Part shown: positions 23,664 to 31,316 of the stretch, piece after piece
How the letters are laid out: every line of letters begins with the position of its first letter
How positions within the stretch are numbered: the first letter of the stretch is position 1
DNA from: Clostridiales bacterium
GTDB lineage: Bacteria > Bacillota > Clostridia > Oscillospirales > Acutalibacteraceae
Direction: 5' to 3'
Length of the DNA stretch: 42,878 nucleotides
Assembly: GCA_019417145.1 (NCBI GenBank)
Contig: DXVY01000001.1
Span: forward strand, 3,726 to 46,603
Translations under genes and position numbers: made by a program
Notes under the pieces: model-generated
What the model was told of the DNA's origin: nothing
Seen by the model: only the letters and a program-made list of their open reading frames with translations
Databases searched by the model: none

Positions 23664-24143
23664 ATGGATAAGCGTCCGATGAAAACCGTGGGGGAATCCC
23701 GCACCGAGCAGGTGCAGATCGTGCTGCCCGGGCACAGCAACGGCGACGGCCGTCTGTTCGGCGGCCGTTTGATGGAATGGATCGACGTGGTGGCCGCCGT
23801 GGTCGCCCGCCGGCACAGCGGCGTGAACGTCACCACCGCCGCCGTGGACAACTTGCAGTTTAAAGCCGCCGCTCATATCGGGGACACCGTTCTGCTCGTG
23901 GGGCAGATGACCTGGACGGGCAACACCTCCATGGAGGTGCGGGTGGATGTGTATGTGGAAAATCTGGGCGGGGATAAAGCGTTGATCAATCAGGCCTATC
24001 TGGTGCTGGTGGCCATCGATCAGGAGGAAAACCCGGTTCCCGTCCCCGGCCTGTTTACCATTGTGCCTGAGGAAAAGGCGGAATGGGAAGGGGGCCAGCG
24101 CCGCCGCGCCCTGCGCCGCCAGCGCCGGGATGAGCAATACTGA
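23664..24143 (+). CDS. Hotdog-fold acyl-CoA thioesterase
   Basis: A 159-residue single-hotdog protein of the cytosolic acyl-CoA hydrolase (YciA/BFIT-like) family, which splits acyl-CoA to CoA and fatty acid. NGDGRLFGGRLMEWIDVVAA carries the family pattern NxxGxLFGGxLMxWID, whose Asp is a catalytic-site residue. Strand segments TAAVDNLQFKAAAHIGD and SMEVRVDVYVEN follow in the expected order. The C-terminal ~20 residues are strongly basic (RRRALRRQRRDEQ), longer than needed for the fold. GAAGGAGG-like purines are weak (GGGAAGAAGG), but the ATG is the first in frame. It is probably monocistronic. The acyl chain specificity cannot be seen. Confidence 0.88.
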   Translation: MDKRPMKTVGESRTEQVQIVLPGHSNGDGRLFGGRLMEWIDVVAAVVARRHSGVNVTTAAVDNLQFKAAAHIGDTVLLVGQMTWTGNTSMEVRVDVYVENLGGDKALINQAYLVLVAIDQEENPVPVPGLFTIVPEEKAEWEGGQRRRALRRQRRDEQY

Positions 24144-24258
24144 ACATCGCAAATTTTCCGTACCAATCCGCAAAAAAACGGCTATCTCTTCCCAGTCTCC
24201 CGCGTTATGATAAAAAGGGCCGCGGCCCGAAATCCTATGGGAAGAGGAGATGCCGGTC

Positions 24259-25302
24259 ATGGACAACATGCGCAGAGCCATCTGTTTCGAAACCCCCGAC
24301 TATATCCCCATGAATTTTGTGATCAACCCCTCCTGCTGGGAGGCCTATCCGCAGGATGCGATTTTCGAGCTGGTGGAATCCCATTCGCTGCTGTTTCCGG
24401 GCTTCCGGCGGCCGGCGGGCCGTTACGTGCCGGAATACCCGCTGGTGGCCCGCAAGGGTGCGGATTTTACCGACGACTTCGGCTGCGTCTGGCGCACCAC
24501 CGTCGACGGCATCACCGGCACAGTGGTGCGGCACCCGCTGGAGGATTGGGAGGCGTTTGCCTCTTACCGGGGGCCGGATCCGGCGGTCTGCATGGGCATC
24601 GGCCCGGTGGATTGGGAGGCCGAGAGGGCGCGGGTGGAGGCCGAAAAGGCTGCCGGGGGCTTGTCCGCCGGCGCCCTGCGTCACGGCCACACGTTCCTGC
24701 AGCTATGCGATCTGCGGGGCTATGAAAACCTGATGTACGATTTTCAGGACGAGGATCCCCGTATTTTTCAGCTGATCGAGCTGGTGGAAGCCTTTAATAT
24801 GGAAATTGTCCGGCGGTACCTGGACATGGGCGTGGAGAGGATGGGCTATGCCGAGGATTTGGGCATGCAGGTCGGCCCCATGCTCTCGCCCGCCCATTTC
24901 CGCACGTACATCAAGCCGGTTTACCAGCGGCTGATGCGCCCCGCGAGGGAACGCGGCGTCATTGTCCATATGCATTCCGACGGGGATATCCGCTTGTTGG
25001 CGGACGACCTGATCGAGGGTGGCGTTCAGGTGATTAACCTGCAGGATCTGGTCAACGGGATCGACTGGATCGCCGCCCGCTTCGCCGGCCGGATTTGTGT
25101 GGATTTGGACATTGATCGGCAGCTGGTGACCGCCAAGGGCACGCCTGAGCAGATCGATGCACTTATCCGGGAAGAGGTTTCCAAAATCGGCGGGAAACGC
25201 GGGGGACTGATGATGACTTACGGCTGGTATCCCGGCGTGCCGCTGGAGAACGCCCGCGCCGTGATGGACGCGATGGAAACCTACGCCCTGTTTTACAGCT
25301 GA
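24259..25302 (+). CDS. Uroporphyrinogen decarboxylase-like (URO-D/MtaA-type) protein
   Basis: A 347-residue TIM-barrel protein of the URO-D superfamily. In anaerobes such proteins are more often corrinoid-linked methyltransferases (MtaA/CmuA-like) or O-demethylase parts than heme enzymes. Visible landmarks are the N-terminal MRRAICFETPDYIPM, the barrel segment GYAEDLGMQVGPMLSPAHF, and IVHMHSDGDIRLLADDLIEG, where a metal-binding His is expected. INLQDLVNG and LMMTYGWYPGVPLENA follow. No cognate corrinoid protein or heme gene is nearby, so the substrate is open. The GAAGAGGAG site is too close to the ATG at 24250 but 9 nt from the one at 24259, which is preferred. The coding region ends 4 nt before a palindromic element. 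Confidence 0.82.
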   Translation: MDNMRRAICFETPDYIPMNFVINPSCWEAYPQDAIFELVESHSLLFPGFRRPAGRYVPEYPLVARKGADFTDDFGCVWRTTVDGITGTVVRHPLEDWEAFASYRGPDPAVCMGIGPVDWEAERARVEAEKAAGGLSAGALRHGHTFLQLCDLRGYENLMYDFQDEDPRIFQLIELVEAFNMEIVRRYLDMGVERMGYAEDLGMQVGPMLSPAHFRTYIKPVYQRLMRPARERGVIVHMHSDGDIRLLADDLIEGGVQVINLQDLVNGIDWIAARFAGRICVDLDIDRQLVTAKGTPEQIDALIREEVSKIGGKRGGLMMTYGWYPGVPLENARAVMDAMETYALFYS

Positions 25303-25306
25303 AGGC

Positions 25307-25625
25307 CAGAAAGGCGCCGCGGATACGTCCGCAGCGCCTCAGCCTGTCAAAGAAGGGGAATCCGCCATTCGGAAGACGAAAAAAGCGGAGGCGGGTTACC
25401 GATCGGTGTTTGCGAGGACATGTGCCTCGCAAACACACCTTATAGGCGAAAAATAGCGGAAACACATGTGTTTCCGCTATTTTTCAAGAGCAGGGGTGGT
25501 ACTGGCGGGGATAGAGGGAGCAAGGCGAGTATAACGAGCCGCCGCGATCCGGCATCCCCGTCCAGCAGCGTGTCGACTTTGTCGACACGCTGAGGCGCCG
25601 CGGATACGTCCGCAGCGCCTTTCTG
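25307..25625. repeat. 319-bp multi-hairpin element with 36-bp imperfect terminal inverted repeats
   Basis: The whole spacer between two convergent stop codons is one structured element. Its ends (25307-25342 and 25590-25625) are inverted copies differing only at the central four bases and two symmetric positions. Each end is itself a hairpin with a TACG loop, so a 28-nt core (25312-25339, 25593-25620) also appears as an exact direct repeat. Inside are a 12-bp stem GTGTTTGCGAGG/CCTCGCAAACAC (25406-25436), a perfect 38-bp palindrome (25448-25485), and a 12-bp stem CAGCGTGTCGAC/GTCGACACGCTG (25566-25592). The outer ends run into short T tracts in both directions and may also terminate transcription. 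Confidence 0.85.
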
Positions 25626-25629
25626 TTCC

Positions 25630-26433
25630 CTATGACAAATCCGCCAGGGTGCCGAAGGTATATCCCATGGCCTCCCATTTTCCCAGCAGCTCGTCGAGAA
25701 TTTCCGAGTTGGTTTTGGACGTGCTGTGCAGCAGCACAATGGCGCCCGGATGAATCCGGGTCAGCAGCTTGTTGAAGGCTTCGGTGGCCGTCGGCTGCTT
25801 ATCCACATACCAGTCCACGTAAGCCAGGCTCCAGAAAAAGGTCTTATAGCCCAGCTCCTGCGCCATTTTCAGGTTGCTCTCGCTGTATTTGCCCTGGGGC
25901 GGCCGGTAGAATTTGGTCATGTCCTGGCCCGTGGTCTCCTTATACAGGTTTTCCAGCGACCGCATCTCCTGCCCGAAGGAGGCGGCGTCGGATATCTTGG
26001 ACATGTCCGGGTGATGGAAGGTGTGGTTGCCCACCGTGTGCCCCTCGGCCGCCATCCGCTTGACCAAATCGGGGCTGGTCTGGATGTAATTGCCCACCAC
26101 GAAGAAGGTGGCCTTGACGTTGTGCTTTTTCAGCGCGTCCAGGATGGCCGGGGTGTAACCATTCTCATACCCAGCGTCGAAGGTTAGATAGATGGTCTTT
26201 TTGGAGGTGTCCCCCAGGTAATACGCCCCGTATTGCTTGAGATAGTCGGCGGAGGCGTTGCCCACCGGCGGCTCTCCCTCCTTCTGGAAGCTCAGCCCCC
26301 AGTTGGTGTTCGCCGCCTTGGACGCGGACACGTGCTCGCCGGGCAGCTGGGCCAGCCCCAGCGGTACCAGCACCAGTGCCAGGGCGCTGCAAAGCGCCGC
26401 CGCGATGTGCTTACGGCGAAGGATGACATACAT
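25630..26433 (-). CDS. pdaA: Polysaccharide deacetylase, PdaA type (spore cortex muramic-delta-lactam)
   Basis: An NodB-family deacetylase close to PdaA, which removes the acetyl group of N-acetylmuramic acid during muramic-delta-lactam formation in the spore cortex. From the ATG at 26433 it has 267 residues with an N-terminal membrane/signal segment (KHIAAALCSALALVLVPLGL). Catalytic motifs are in order: LTFDAGYENGYT (motif 1, PdaA-like TFDxGYENG), GNHTFHHPDM (motif 2, metal His pair), RPPQGKYS (motif 3), FFWSLAYVDW (motif 4) and HPGAIVLLH (motif 5). Longer starts (26454, 26535) add Arg-rich residues unlike the family. AAAGGCAGG lies upstream of 26433. No clear sporulation promoter could be fixed. 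It supports an endospore former. Confidence 0.9.
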   Translation of the reverse strand: MYVILRRKHIAAALCSALALVLVPLGLAQLPGEHVSASKAANTNWGLSFQKEGEPPVGNASADYLKQYGAYYLGDTSKKTIYLTFDAGYENGYTPAILDALKKHNVKATFFVVGNYIQTSPDLVKRMAAEGHTVGNHTFHHPDMSKISDAASFGQEMRSLENLYKETTGQDMTKFYRPPQGKYSESNLKMAQELGYKTFFWSLAYVDWYVDKQPTATEAFNKLLTRIHPGAIVLLHSTSKTNSEILDELLGKWEAMGYTFGTLADLS

Positions 26434-26615
26434 ACGCCTTACCTGCCTTTCCATGCCGGACGGCCTGCGCCCGGTTGTCGCTCTGCTACTACTATATTGG
26501 CGGTTTTTCCCGGATATGCGCGCCACCCCCGCCAAAACTCGTCCTTTTTTGCATGGGTCTAGGCCTTATCGCGTTGGCATATATATGTCCCAAATGATTA
26601 AGGGGGAAACCGTCC

Positions 26616-27143
26616 ATGCAGAACAAGCAGCCCTCGTCCGAGGCTTTTCCTGTCGCTGATTCCGCGCCCTATCCGCCGCTGAAAGTCACGGGGCCCAATA
26701 TCCAGGCGGCGTGCCGCCTCTCCCAGGCGTTGGCCGGCGCCAAAAGCGAGATGACCGCTATCATGAGCTATGAATACCAGCATTGGATCCTGGCCTCCTG
26801 CCGCCCGGAATTGGCTGTAACCGTCTTCCGCATCGCCAAGGTAGAAATGCACCATCTGGATATGCTGGGACAGCTCATCGTGCTGCTCGGCGCTGATCCC
26901 CGCTTTAGCTGCGATCAGCGGGGATCCTGCGCCTGGTGGAGCGGCAGTATGGTCTGTTACTCCCACGACGTGCGTCAGATCCTGTTGAATAATATTACCG
27001 ACGAGAAAAAAGCGGCCGAGTTCTACCGGACGGCGGCCTGTGACATCCCGGATCCCTGCGTCGCCGCCGTGCTCAACCGGATCGCCCGGGATGAAGTTCT
27101 CCACGCCGAAATTTTTACCCGGTTCCTCAAGGACTGCCAATAA
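26616..27143 (+). CDS. Ferritin-like domain protein
   Basis: A 175-residue four-helix protein of the ferritin-like superfamily. The iron-ligand pattern shows as Glu in helix 1 (SEMTAIMSYEYQHWIL), ExxH in helix 2 (KVEMHHLDMLGQL), a Glu in helix 3 (DEKKAAEFYRTAA) and ExxH in helix 4 (DEVLHAEIFTRFL). The carboxylate-histidine set is therefore complete for a di-iron or manganese site. There is no rubredoxin domain, and a Cys pair (SCDQRGSCAW) lies between helices 2 and 3, which is unusual. A ~25-residue Pro/Ser-rich N-terminus precedes the fold. AAGGGGG lies before the ATG. It is divergent from pdaA. A role in peroxide or metal handling, or in the spore, is possible but unproven. Confidence 0.78.
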   Translation: MQNKQPSSEAFPVADSAPYPPLKVTGPNIQAACRLSQALAGAKSEMTAIMSYEYQHWILASCRPELAVTVFRIAKVEMHHLDMLGQLIVLLGADPRFSCDQRGSCAWWSGSMVCYSHDVRQILLNNITDEKKAAEFYRTAACDIPDPCVAAVLNRIARDEVLHAEIFTRFLKDCQ

Positions 27144-27145
27144 AA

Positions 27146-27182
27146 AAGGCCCAGACTGCATGGGGGGTGCAGTCTGGGCCTT
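27146..27182. terminator. Bidirectional terminator
   Basis: The perfect 15-bp stem AAGGCCCAGACTGCA/TGCAGTCTGGGCCTT has a 7-nt loop. The stronger T run (TTTTTT) is on the minus strand, serving the 74-residue gene. The plus-strand tract is weaker. Confidence 0.88.
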
Positions 27183-27209
27183 GCTTTATATGTTCGGAAG
27201 CGCGTGCGA

Positions 27210-27434
27210 TCAGCTCGCTAAATCTTCCCGCGAGATTTCATCCACGCAGCCGTAATCGACAATGTACGCGTCGGAGGTTTTCCGGACGCCCAGTAGTTCG
27301 ACAAACGCCGGACAGATCTGGCCGCAATCCACGGCATCCCCCACGAGATCCATTTCGACGAAGTCCACATTGTCGTGTTTCATCTGTGTGAGAATCTCCA
27401 TAAGCGTGGATAAGCGGACAGTGATCTTTTTCAT
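27210..27434 (-). CDS. Hypothetical protein, 74 residues
   Basis: A small soluble protein, probably real because AAAGGAGG stands 8 nt before the ATG and a terminator follows. The first half is a helix (VRLSTLMEILTQMKHDNV). The middle, DFVEMDLVGDAVDCGQICPA, is acidic with a CxxxC pair, and the end is strand-like (TSDAYIVDYGCVDEIS). No family was recognised. It stands alone between the ferritin-like gene and a long non-coding gap. A TATACT lies about 33-40 nt upstream of the start, but no matching -35 was found. Confidence 0.7.
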   Translation of the reverse strand: MKKITVRLSTLMEILTQMKHDNVDFVEMDLVGDAVDCGQICPAFVELLGVRKTSDAYIVDYGCVDEISREDLAS

Positions 27435-27945
27435 TTTGACATCCTCCTTTTGTTGGTATGTCTGTAGTATACACCCTGCGAATCAAAAAAACGGATCCAA
27501 TATAGGAGATTTTGTCGATCCGCCGAACTTTATCCATTTCCCCCAAGACGGAGGACTTTAGCGAAAAAAATCTGGTGCAGGCGTTTTTCCGGACAAAAGC
27601 CAAAATTGCAGAATATCCAGTCGATCCCCACGGCCGCCCTTTTTCTTTGGATATCCCGCCAAACCCGAGCCCTTCGACGAAATGCGACAAGAAGGTGCTC
27701 CAAAATGAATAATTTAGCAACACCCTTGAAAAACCACGATCATAGCGTTCACGTTATGCCGGTGGGTACATGAAGCGTGGCCCGCATTTTGCGTCTGTAC
27801 AGACGCAAAACCGCGCTTTTTCTCCTCCCTTTCCTATAGGAATGCCGTGTGCAGCAGATCCTTATAAAAAGAGGACGCCCATGACTAAACGCCGTCAAAA
27901 GGCGCACGCTAACAGCAAAGAATCAGACGGTGGGGAGGCGTGCCG
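27435..27945. other. 511-base gap without a confident gene, containing a perfect 24-bp palindrome
   Basis: Between two divergent genes there is no frame with convincing coding character. At 27787-27810 lies a perfect palindrome of arms TTTTGCGTCTGT and ACAGACGCAAAA. At 27881-27976 is a 31-codon frame (MTKRRQKAHANSKESD...) with AAGAGG 6 nt before its ATG. It overlaps the next gene by 31 nt and could be a leader peptide, but evidence is thin. Confidence 0.5.
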
Positions 27946-28956
27946 GTGCGGCGGCTGGGACGGGCGGAACTTATAAAAACGGGAAAAATCGCGGTGGGCT
28001 GCTGTCTGGCCTATACGGCGGCCTCTCTGCTGGGGCTGCGGTACGCTACGTCGGCCGTGACCATTACCCTGCTGAGCATTCAGAACACCCGGCGGGACAC
28101 CTTCCGCCTGGCGGGAAGGCGCAGCTGCGCCTTCCTTACCGCCCTGGCCGTATCCTTCGCAGTATTTTCAACAGCCGGCTATACCGTCCTCTCCCTGGGG
28201 GTGTTCCTGCTGGTGTTCGCGCTGCTGTGCCACCTTTTCGGCCTGATGGACGGCTTGTCCATGAGCACCGTCCTGGTGCTGCATTTCTGGAGCGCCGGCG
28301 CCATGACCCTGTCCGCCGTCCTTAACGAGCTGATCCTGATGGCTATCGGTATCGTCATGGGTATTGTCATGAATCTGTATATGCCGCGGGAGCTGGACGC
28401 CATCCGGGCGGACCAGCGGCGCATCGACGAGACTGTCCGGGAAATCCTGATCGAGCTGTCCGAGCGGGTGGTGGCCAGCTCTGCGGGCATCGACGCGGGC
28501 CGGCGCCTGGAGGAGCTGGACAAGCAGCTCGAAACCGCTCACCGCCGGGCCAGCGCCTACCAGAACAACAGCTTCTCCTCCGACACCCGCTATTTCGTGC
28601 AGTACGTCGAGCTGCGCCGCCGCCAGTGGCGGATCCTCTCGGCCATTTACCGGGATTTACCCCGCCTGTCCGTTGTGCCCTATCAGGCCAACGTGGTAGC
28701 CAACTTCATGAAGCTGACGGCCTACTCTCTGCATGAATGCAACAACGCCGCCGTCCTGCTGGAGGAGCTAAAGGAGGTGCGCACCCACTTTCAACACAGC
28801 CGCCTGCCCGCCACCCGGGAGGAATTCGAAACCCGCGCCGTCCTCGTGGAAATCGTCCACCAGATCCAGCATTTGTTAGAGGAAAAGAAAATTTTCGCCG
28901 AAAGCTTGACTTCTTCTCAGATTCGCCGGTTTTGGGTAGAATTATTATCGACTTAA
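27946..28956 (+). CDS. Aromatic acid exporter (ArAE/DUF939) family membrane protein
   Basis: A 336-residue member of the ArAE-type family. The first ~140 residues are hydrophobic with about four to five transmembrane segments (VGCCLAYTAASLLGL; TALAVSFAVFSTAGYTVLSL; VFLLVFALLCHLFGLMDGL; ILMAIGIVMGIVMNLYMPRE). A helical cytoplasmic part follows, with DQRRIDETVREILIELSERV and later EFETRAVLVEIVHQIQHLLE. The start is probably GTG at 27946, since GGGGAGG is 7 nt upstream; GTG at 27940 would leave only 1 nt. Substrate specificity is unknown and the family name does not settle it. It is the last GC-rich gene before the AT-rich polysaccharide locus. Confidence 0.82.
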   Translation: MRRLGRAELIKTGKIAVGCCLAYTAASLLGLRYATSAVTITLLSIQNTRRDTFRLAGRRSCAFLTALAVSFAVFSTAGYTVLSLGVFLLVFALLCHLFGLMDGLSMSTVLVLHFWSAGAMTLSAVLNELILMAIGIVMGIVMNLYMPRELDAIRADQRRIDETVREILIELSERVVASSAGIDAGRRLEELDKQLETAHRRASAYQNNSFSSDTRYFVQYVELRRRQWRILSAIYRDLPRLSVVPYQANVVANFMKLTAYSLHECNNAAVLLEELKEVRTHFQHSRLPATREEFETRAVLVEIVHQIQHLLEEKKIFAESLTSSQIRRFWVELLST

Positions 28957-28967
28957 TTCCCAAACTA

Positions 28968-28996
28968 TTGACAAAATTTCGATATCCGTGTATGCT
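28968..28996 (+). promoter_or_regulatory. Sigma-A-like promoter of the polysaccharide locus
   Basis: A perfect TTGACA (28968-28973) is 17 bp from TATGCT (28991-28996). An inverted repeat AAGTAT-GT-ATACTT (29004-29017) overlaps the predicted start site and could be an operator. Confidence 0.72.
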
Positions 28997-29033
28997 CAGA
29001 ACTAAGTATGTATACTTCCTTTTATTACTGTGT

Positions 29034-29133
29034 AGCCTGTGTACAGATTGCAAGTAAATTCTGCCACAGGCTTTTAGGCGCGTTTGAAATAGGCTTGATC
29101 CTGACTCTTACTCAGAAAGTGAGTAAGAGTCAG
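29034..29133 (+). promoter_or_regulatory. Structured leader of the polysaccharide operon
   Basis: The ~200-nt leader contains two hairpins. AGCCTGTG (29034-29041) pairs with CACAGGCT (29065-29072), followed by TTT, like a weak attenuator. A perfect 14-bp stem CTGACTCTTACTCA/TGAGTAAGAGTCAG (29101-29133) has a 5-nt loop and no T-tract. No ops/JUMPstart element was seen. Confidence 0.5.
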
Positions 29134-29203
29134 CTGAATATAAATGTTACAGTTTTGACTCGTCTGCTTTGGCGAACATCTAAATTAAAAGAGGTAAATT
29201 TTT

Positions 29204-29653
29204 ATGAAGGTTTGCTTAGTTGGTTCAAGCGGGGGACATTTAACACATTTATATATGCTAAAACCATTCTGGCAAAATAAAGAGAGATTTTGGGTTACGT
29301 TTGATAAGGAGGATGCTCGTAGTCTGTTAGAAGGTGAAAAGATGTATCCTTGTTATTATCCAACGAATAGAAATATTAAAAATCTTATCAGAAATATATT
29401 TGTGGCATGGAAAGTCTTAAAAAGAGAAAAACCGGACCTTATTATATCTTCTGGCGCGGCCGTCGCTGTTCCATTCTTCTATTTAGGTAAATTGTTTGGG
29501 GCTAAGCTGATATACATAGAGGTGTTTGACCGCATAGATAAACCGACAATGACTGGAAAAATGGTTTATCCAATTGTGGACAAGTTTATTGTTCAGTGGG
29601 ACGAACAAAAGCAAGTGTATCCTAAAGCGGTGAATCTAGGAAGCATTTTTTAA
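29204..29653 (+). CDS. Alg14-like glycosyltransferase subunit (PssD/CpsF type)
   Basis: The 149-residue membrane-recruiting half of a two-part GT-B glycosyltransferase. It opens KVCLVGSSGGHLTHLYML, the Alg14 signature, and continues with KREKPDLIISSGAAVAVPFF and GAKLIYIEVFDRIDKPTMTG. In related capsule systems this protein and its Alg13-like partner together add the second sugar to the lipid-linked unit. The partner gene follows after 17 nt. The length is that of the family. AAAGAGG precedes the ATG. It is the first gene of the AT-rich locus; no initiating sugar-phosphate transferase is present in the window, so that step must be encoded elsewhere. Confidence 0.92.
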   Translation: MKVCLVGSSGGHLTHLYMLKPFWQNKERFWVTFDKEDARSLLEGEKMYPCYYPTNRNIKNLIRNIFVAWKVLKREKPDLIISSGAAVAVPFFYLGKLFGAKLIYIEVFDRIDKPTMTGKMVYPIVDKFIVQWDEQKQVYPKAVNLGSIF

Positions 29654-29670
29654 GTGAGAGGTATAGAGTC

Positions 29671-30186
29671 ATGATATTTGTGACAGTTGGAACGCATGAA
29701 CAGCCATTTAACAGGTTGATTGAGTATATAGATAATTTAAAGAGAGATGGAATAATTACTGAAGAAGTCATTATGCAGACAGGGTTTAGTACATATGAAC
29801 CAAAGTATTGTGTATGGAGCAAGCTGCTTCCCTACAAAGAAATGGTGCAAAACGTTGCGGACGCCCGAATTGTGATTACCCACGGTGGGCCCGCCAGCTT
29901 TGTTATGCCCCTGCAGATTGGGAAAACACCAATTGTCGTTCCTAGACAAAAAAAGTTCGATGAACATGTGAATGATCATCAAGTGGATTTTGCTAAAGCG
30001 GTTGCAGAAAGAATGGGTACAATTATTCCGATAAATGAGATAACTGAATTGAAGAACATTATTGAAAACTATGATAAAGTTATTGCCGGTATGCCTTCTG
30101 GGTTGAAGAGCAATAATCAGATATTTAATCAAGAACTTGAAAAAATAGTAAATGAATTAACTAACAGGAGAAAACAAAATGGCTAA
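29671..30186 (+). CDS. Alg13-like glycosyltransferase subunit (PssE/CpsG type)
   Basis: The catalytic half of the two-part glycosyltransferase, with 171 residues. It starts IFVTVGTHEQPFNRLIEYID, the classic Alg13 opening. The nucleotide-sugar binding part is ARIVITHGGPASFVMPLQIG, and IVVPRQKKFDEHVNDHQ contains the donor-contacting residues. It acts at the cytoplasmic membrane face with the upstream protein. Its stop overlaps the next start by 8 nt, so translation of the pyruvyltransferase is probably coupled. Donor and acceptor sugars are unknown. Confidence 0.92.
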   Translation: MIFVTVGTHEQPFNRLIEYIDNLKRDGIITEEVIMQTGFSTYEPKYCVWSKLLPYKEMVQNVADARIVITHGGPASFVMPLQIGKTPIVVPRQKKFDEHVNDHQVDFAKAVAERMGTIIPINEITELKNIIENYDKVIAGMPSGLKSNNQIFNQELEKIVNELTNRRKQNG

Positions 30187-31300
30187 AGTTGGTATTCTAT
30201 CTATGCAAAGGATAATAAATTATGGTTCTTTTCTTCAAGCATATGCACTTAAAACACTTCTTGAAGAGCAAGGGCATAAAGTTCAATTTGTGGATTATCG
30301 AGTTGGAATGCCTTTGATCGAATCAAATGATGCAAATAAAAGAGGTGTTTTAGGAAAAGTATATAAGACATTTGAGGCATTAAGATATGATGCACCGTTG
30401 AAGCAAAAGTTGCAATTTATTTTATACAAAAAACAATTTGCGAATAAATATTTTAATTTACTGGGATTGACAGTTCAACCGAATTATACACCGAAACTGG
30501 ATGTTTTGGTAATCGGAAGTGATGAAGTATTTAATTGTGTGCAAAAAAATCCAAATGTAGGATATTCTCTTGAATTATTCGGTGCAAATAATAAAGCTAA
30601 TAAACTGATTTCCTATGCGGCATCTTTTGGCAATACAACAGTGGAAAAACTTAAAGAGTACAATAAGACTGGCGAAATAGGAGATTTATTGCGAAAATTC
30701 GACACCATATCTGTGAGAGATGAAAATTCTGGACGGACGGTACATAAGTTGACAGGGAGAGAAGTTGTTTATCATCTTGATCCAGTGTTGGCATATGACT
30801 ATGTCGGGAAATGCAAGAAAATACCTACAATTCATTCAAAAGAAAAATATTTGATTTTATATGCTTATTCTGGACGTATCTCAAACGAAGAGTCAGATAA
30901 AATTACTGCATACGCAAAGAACAAGGGATTAAAAATATATGCAATAGGTGGAGTTCAAAAATGTGCAGATCGCTTTGTAAATTGTTCTCCATTTGAAGTT
31001 TTGGCTTATTTTGCTAATGCCGAAGAAGTTATTACAGATACATTTCATGGCACAATCTTTTCGGTTATTACAAAACAGAAATTTATAACACTTGTTCGTA
31101 AAAGTGTTGGTACGTCTTATGGAAATGAGGAAAAATTAACAGATTTATTAGATAGATTGGGATTGTTAGAAAGAATTGCTTTCAGCATTGATGAAGTTTT
31201 TGAGAAACAAAACAAATCCATTGATTATGATTTAGTGCATACGCTTATTGATAAGGAACGTATAAGGACTTATGAGTATTTAAAGCAACAAGTAAAATGA
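30179..31300 (+). CDS. Polysaccharide pyruvyltransferase (WcaK/CsaB-like), copy 1
   Basis: A 373-residue enzyme of the polysaccharide pyruvyltransferase family, which adds a pyruvate ketal (from PEP) to a sugar of the repeat unit. Landmarks are the N-terminal VGILSMQRIINYGSFLQAYA, VLVIGSDEVFNC near 120, SVRDENSGRTVHKLTGREVV near 180, and the C-terminal EVITDTFHGTIFSVI near 285 with the conserved DTFHG. The ATG lies within the end of the Alg13-like gene behind AACAGGAG. It is clearly paralogous to the gene at 34921-36018: both share the SMQR-NYGS-LQAYAL opening and the GSDEVFNC block. Confidence 0.9.
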   Translation: MAKVGILSMQRIINYGSFLQAYALKTLLEEQGHKVQFVDYRVGMPLIESNDANKRGVLGKVYKTFEALRYDAPLKQKLQFILYKKQFANKYFNLLGLTVQPNYTPKLDVLVIGSDEVFNCVQKNPNVGYSLELFGANNKANKLISYAASFGNTTVEKLKEYNKTGEIGDLLRKFDTISVRDENSGRTVHKLTGREVVYHLDPVLAYDYVGKCKKIPTIHSKEKYLILYAYSGRISNEESDKITAYAKNKGLKIYAIGGVQKCADRFVNCSPFEVLAYFANAEEVITDTFHGTIFSVITKQKFITLVRKSVGTSYGNEEKLTDLLDRLGLLERIAFSIDEVFEKQNKSIDYDLVHTLIDKERIRTYEYLKQQVK

Positions 31301-31316
31301 AATTAGGAGGCTCTGA

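Noticed and set aside
25312..25620. Possible CRISPR array from the repeated 28-nt hairpin
   Set aside because: Only two copies, 281 nt apart, each within a terminal inverted repeat; no spacers of regular length and no cas genes.
27238..27723. A 161-residue minus-strand frame
   Set aside because: It overlaps the better-supported 74-residue gene in another frame, has no SD and shows no coding pattern.
29008..29280. A 90-residue frame in the polysaccharide leader
   Set aside because: It overlaps the leader hairpins and the start of the Alg14-like gene in another frame, has no SD and no family pattern.
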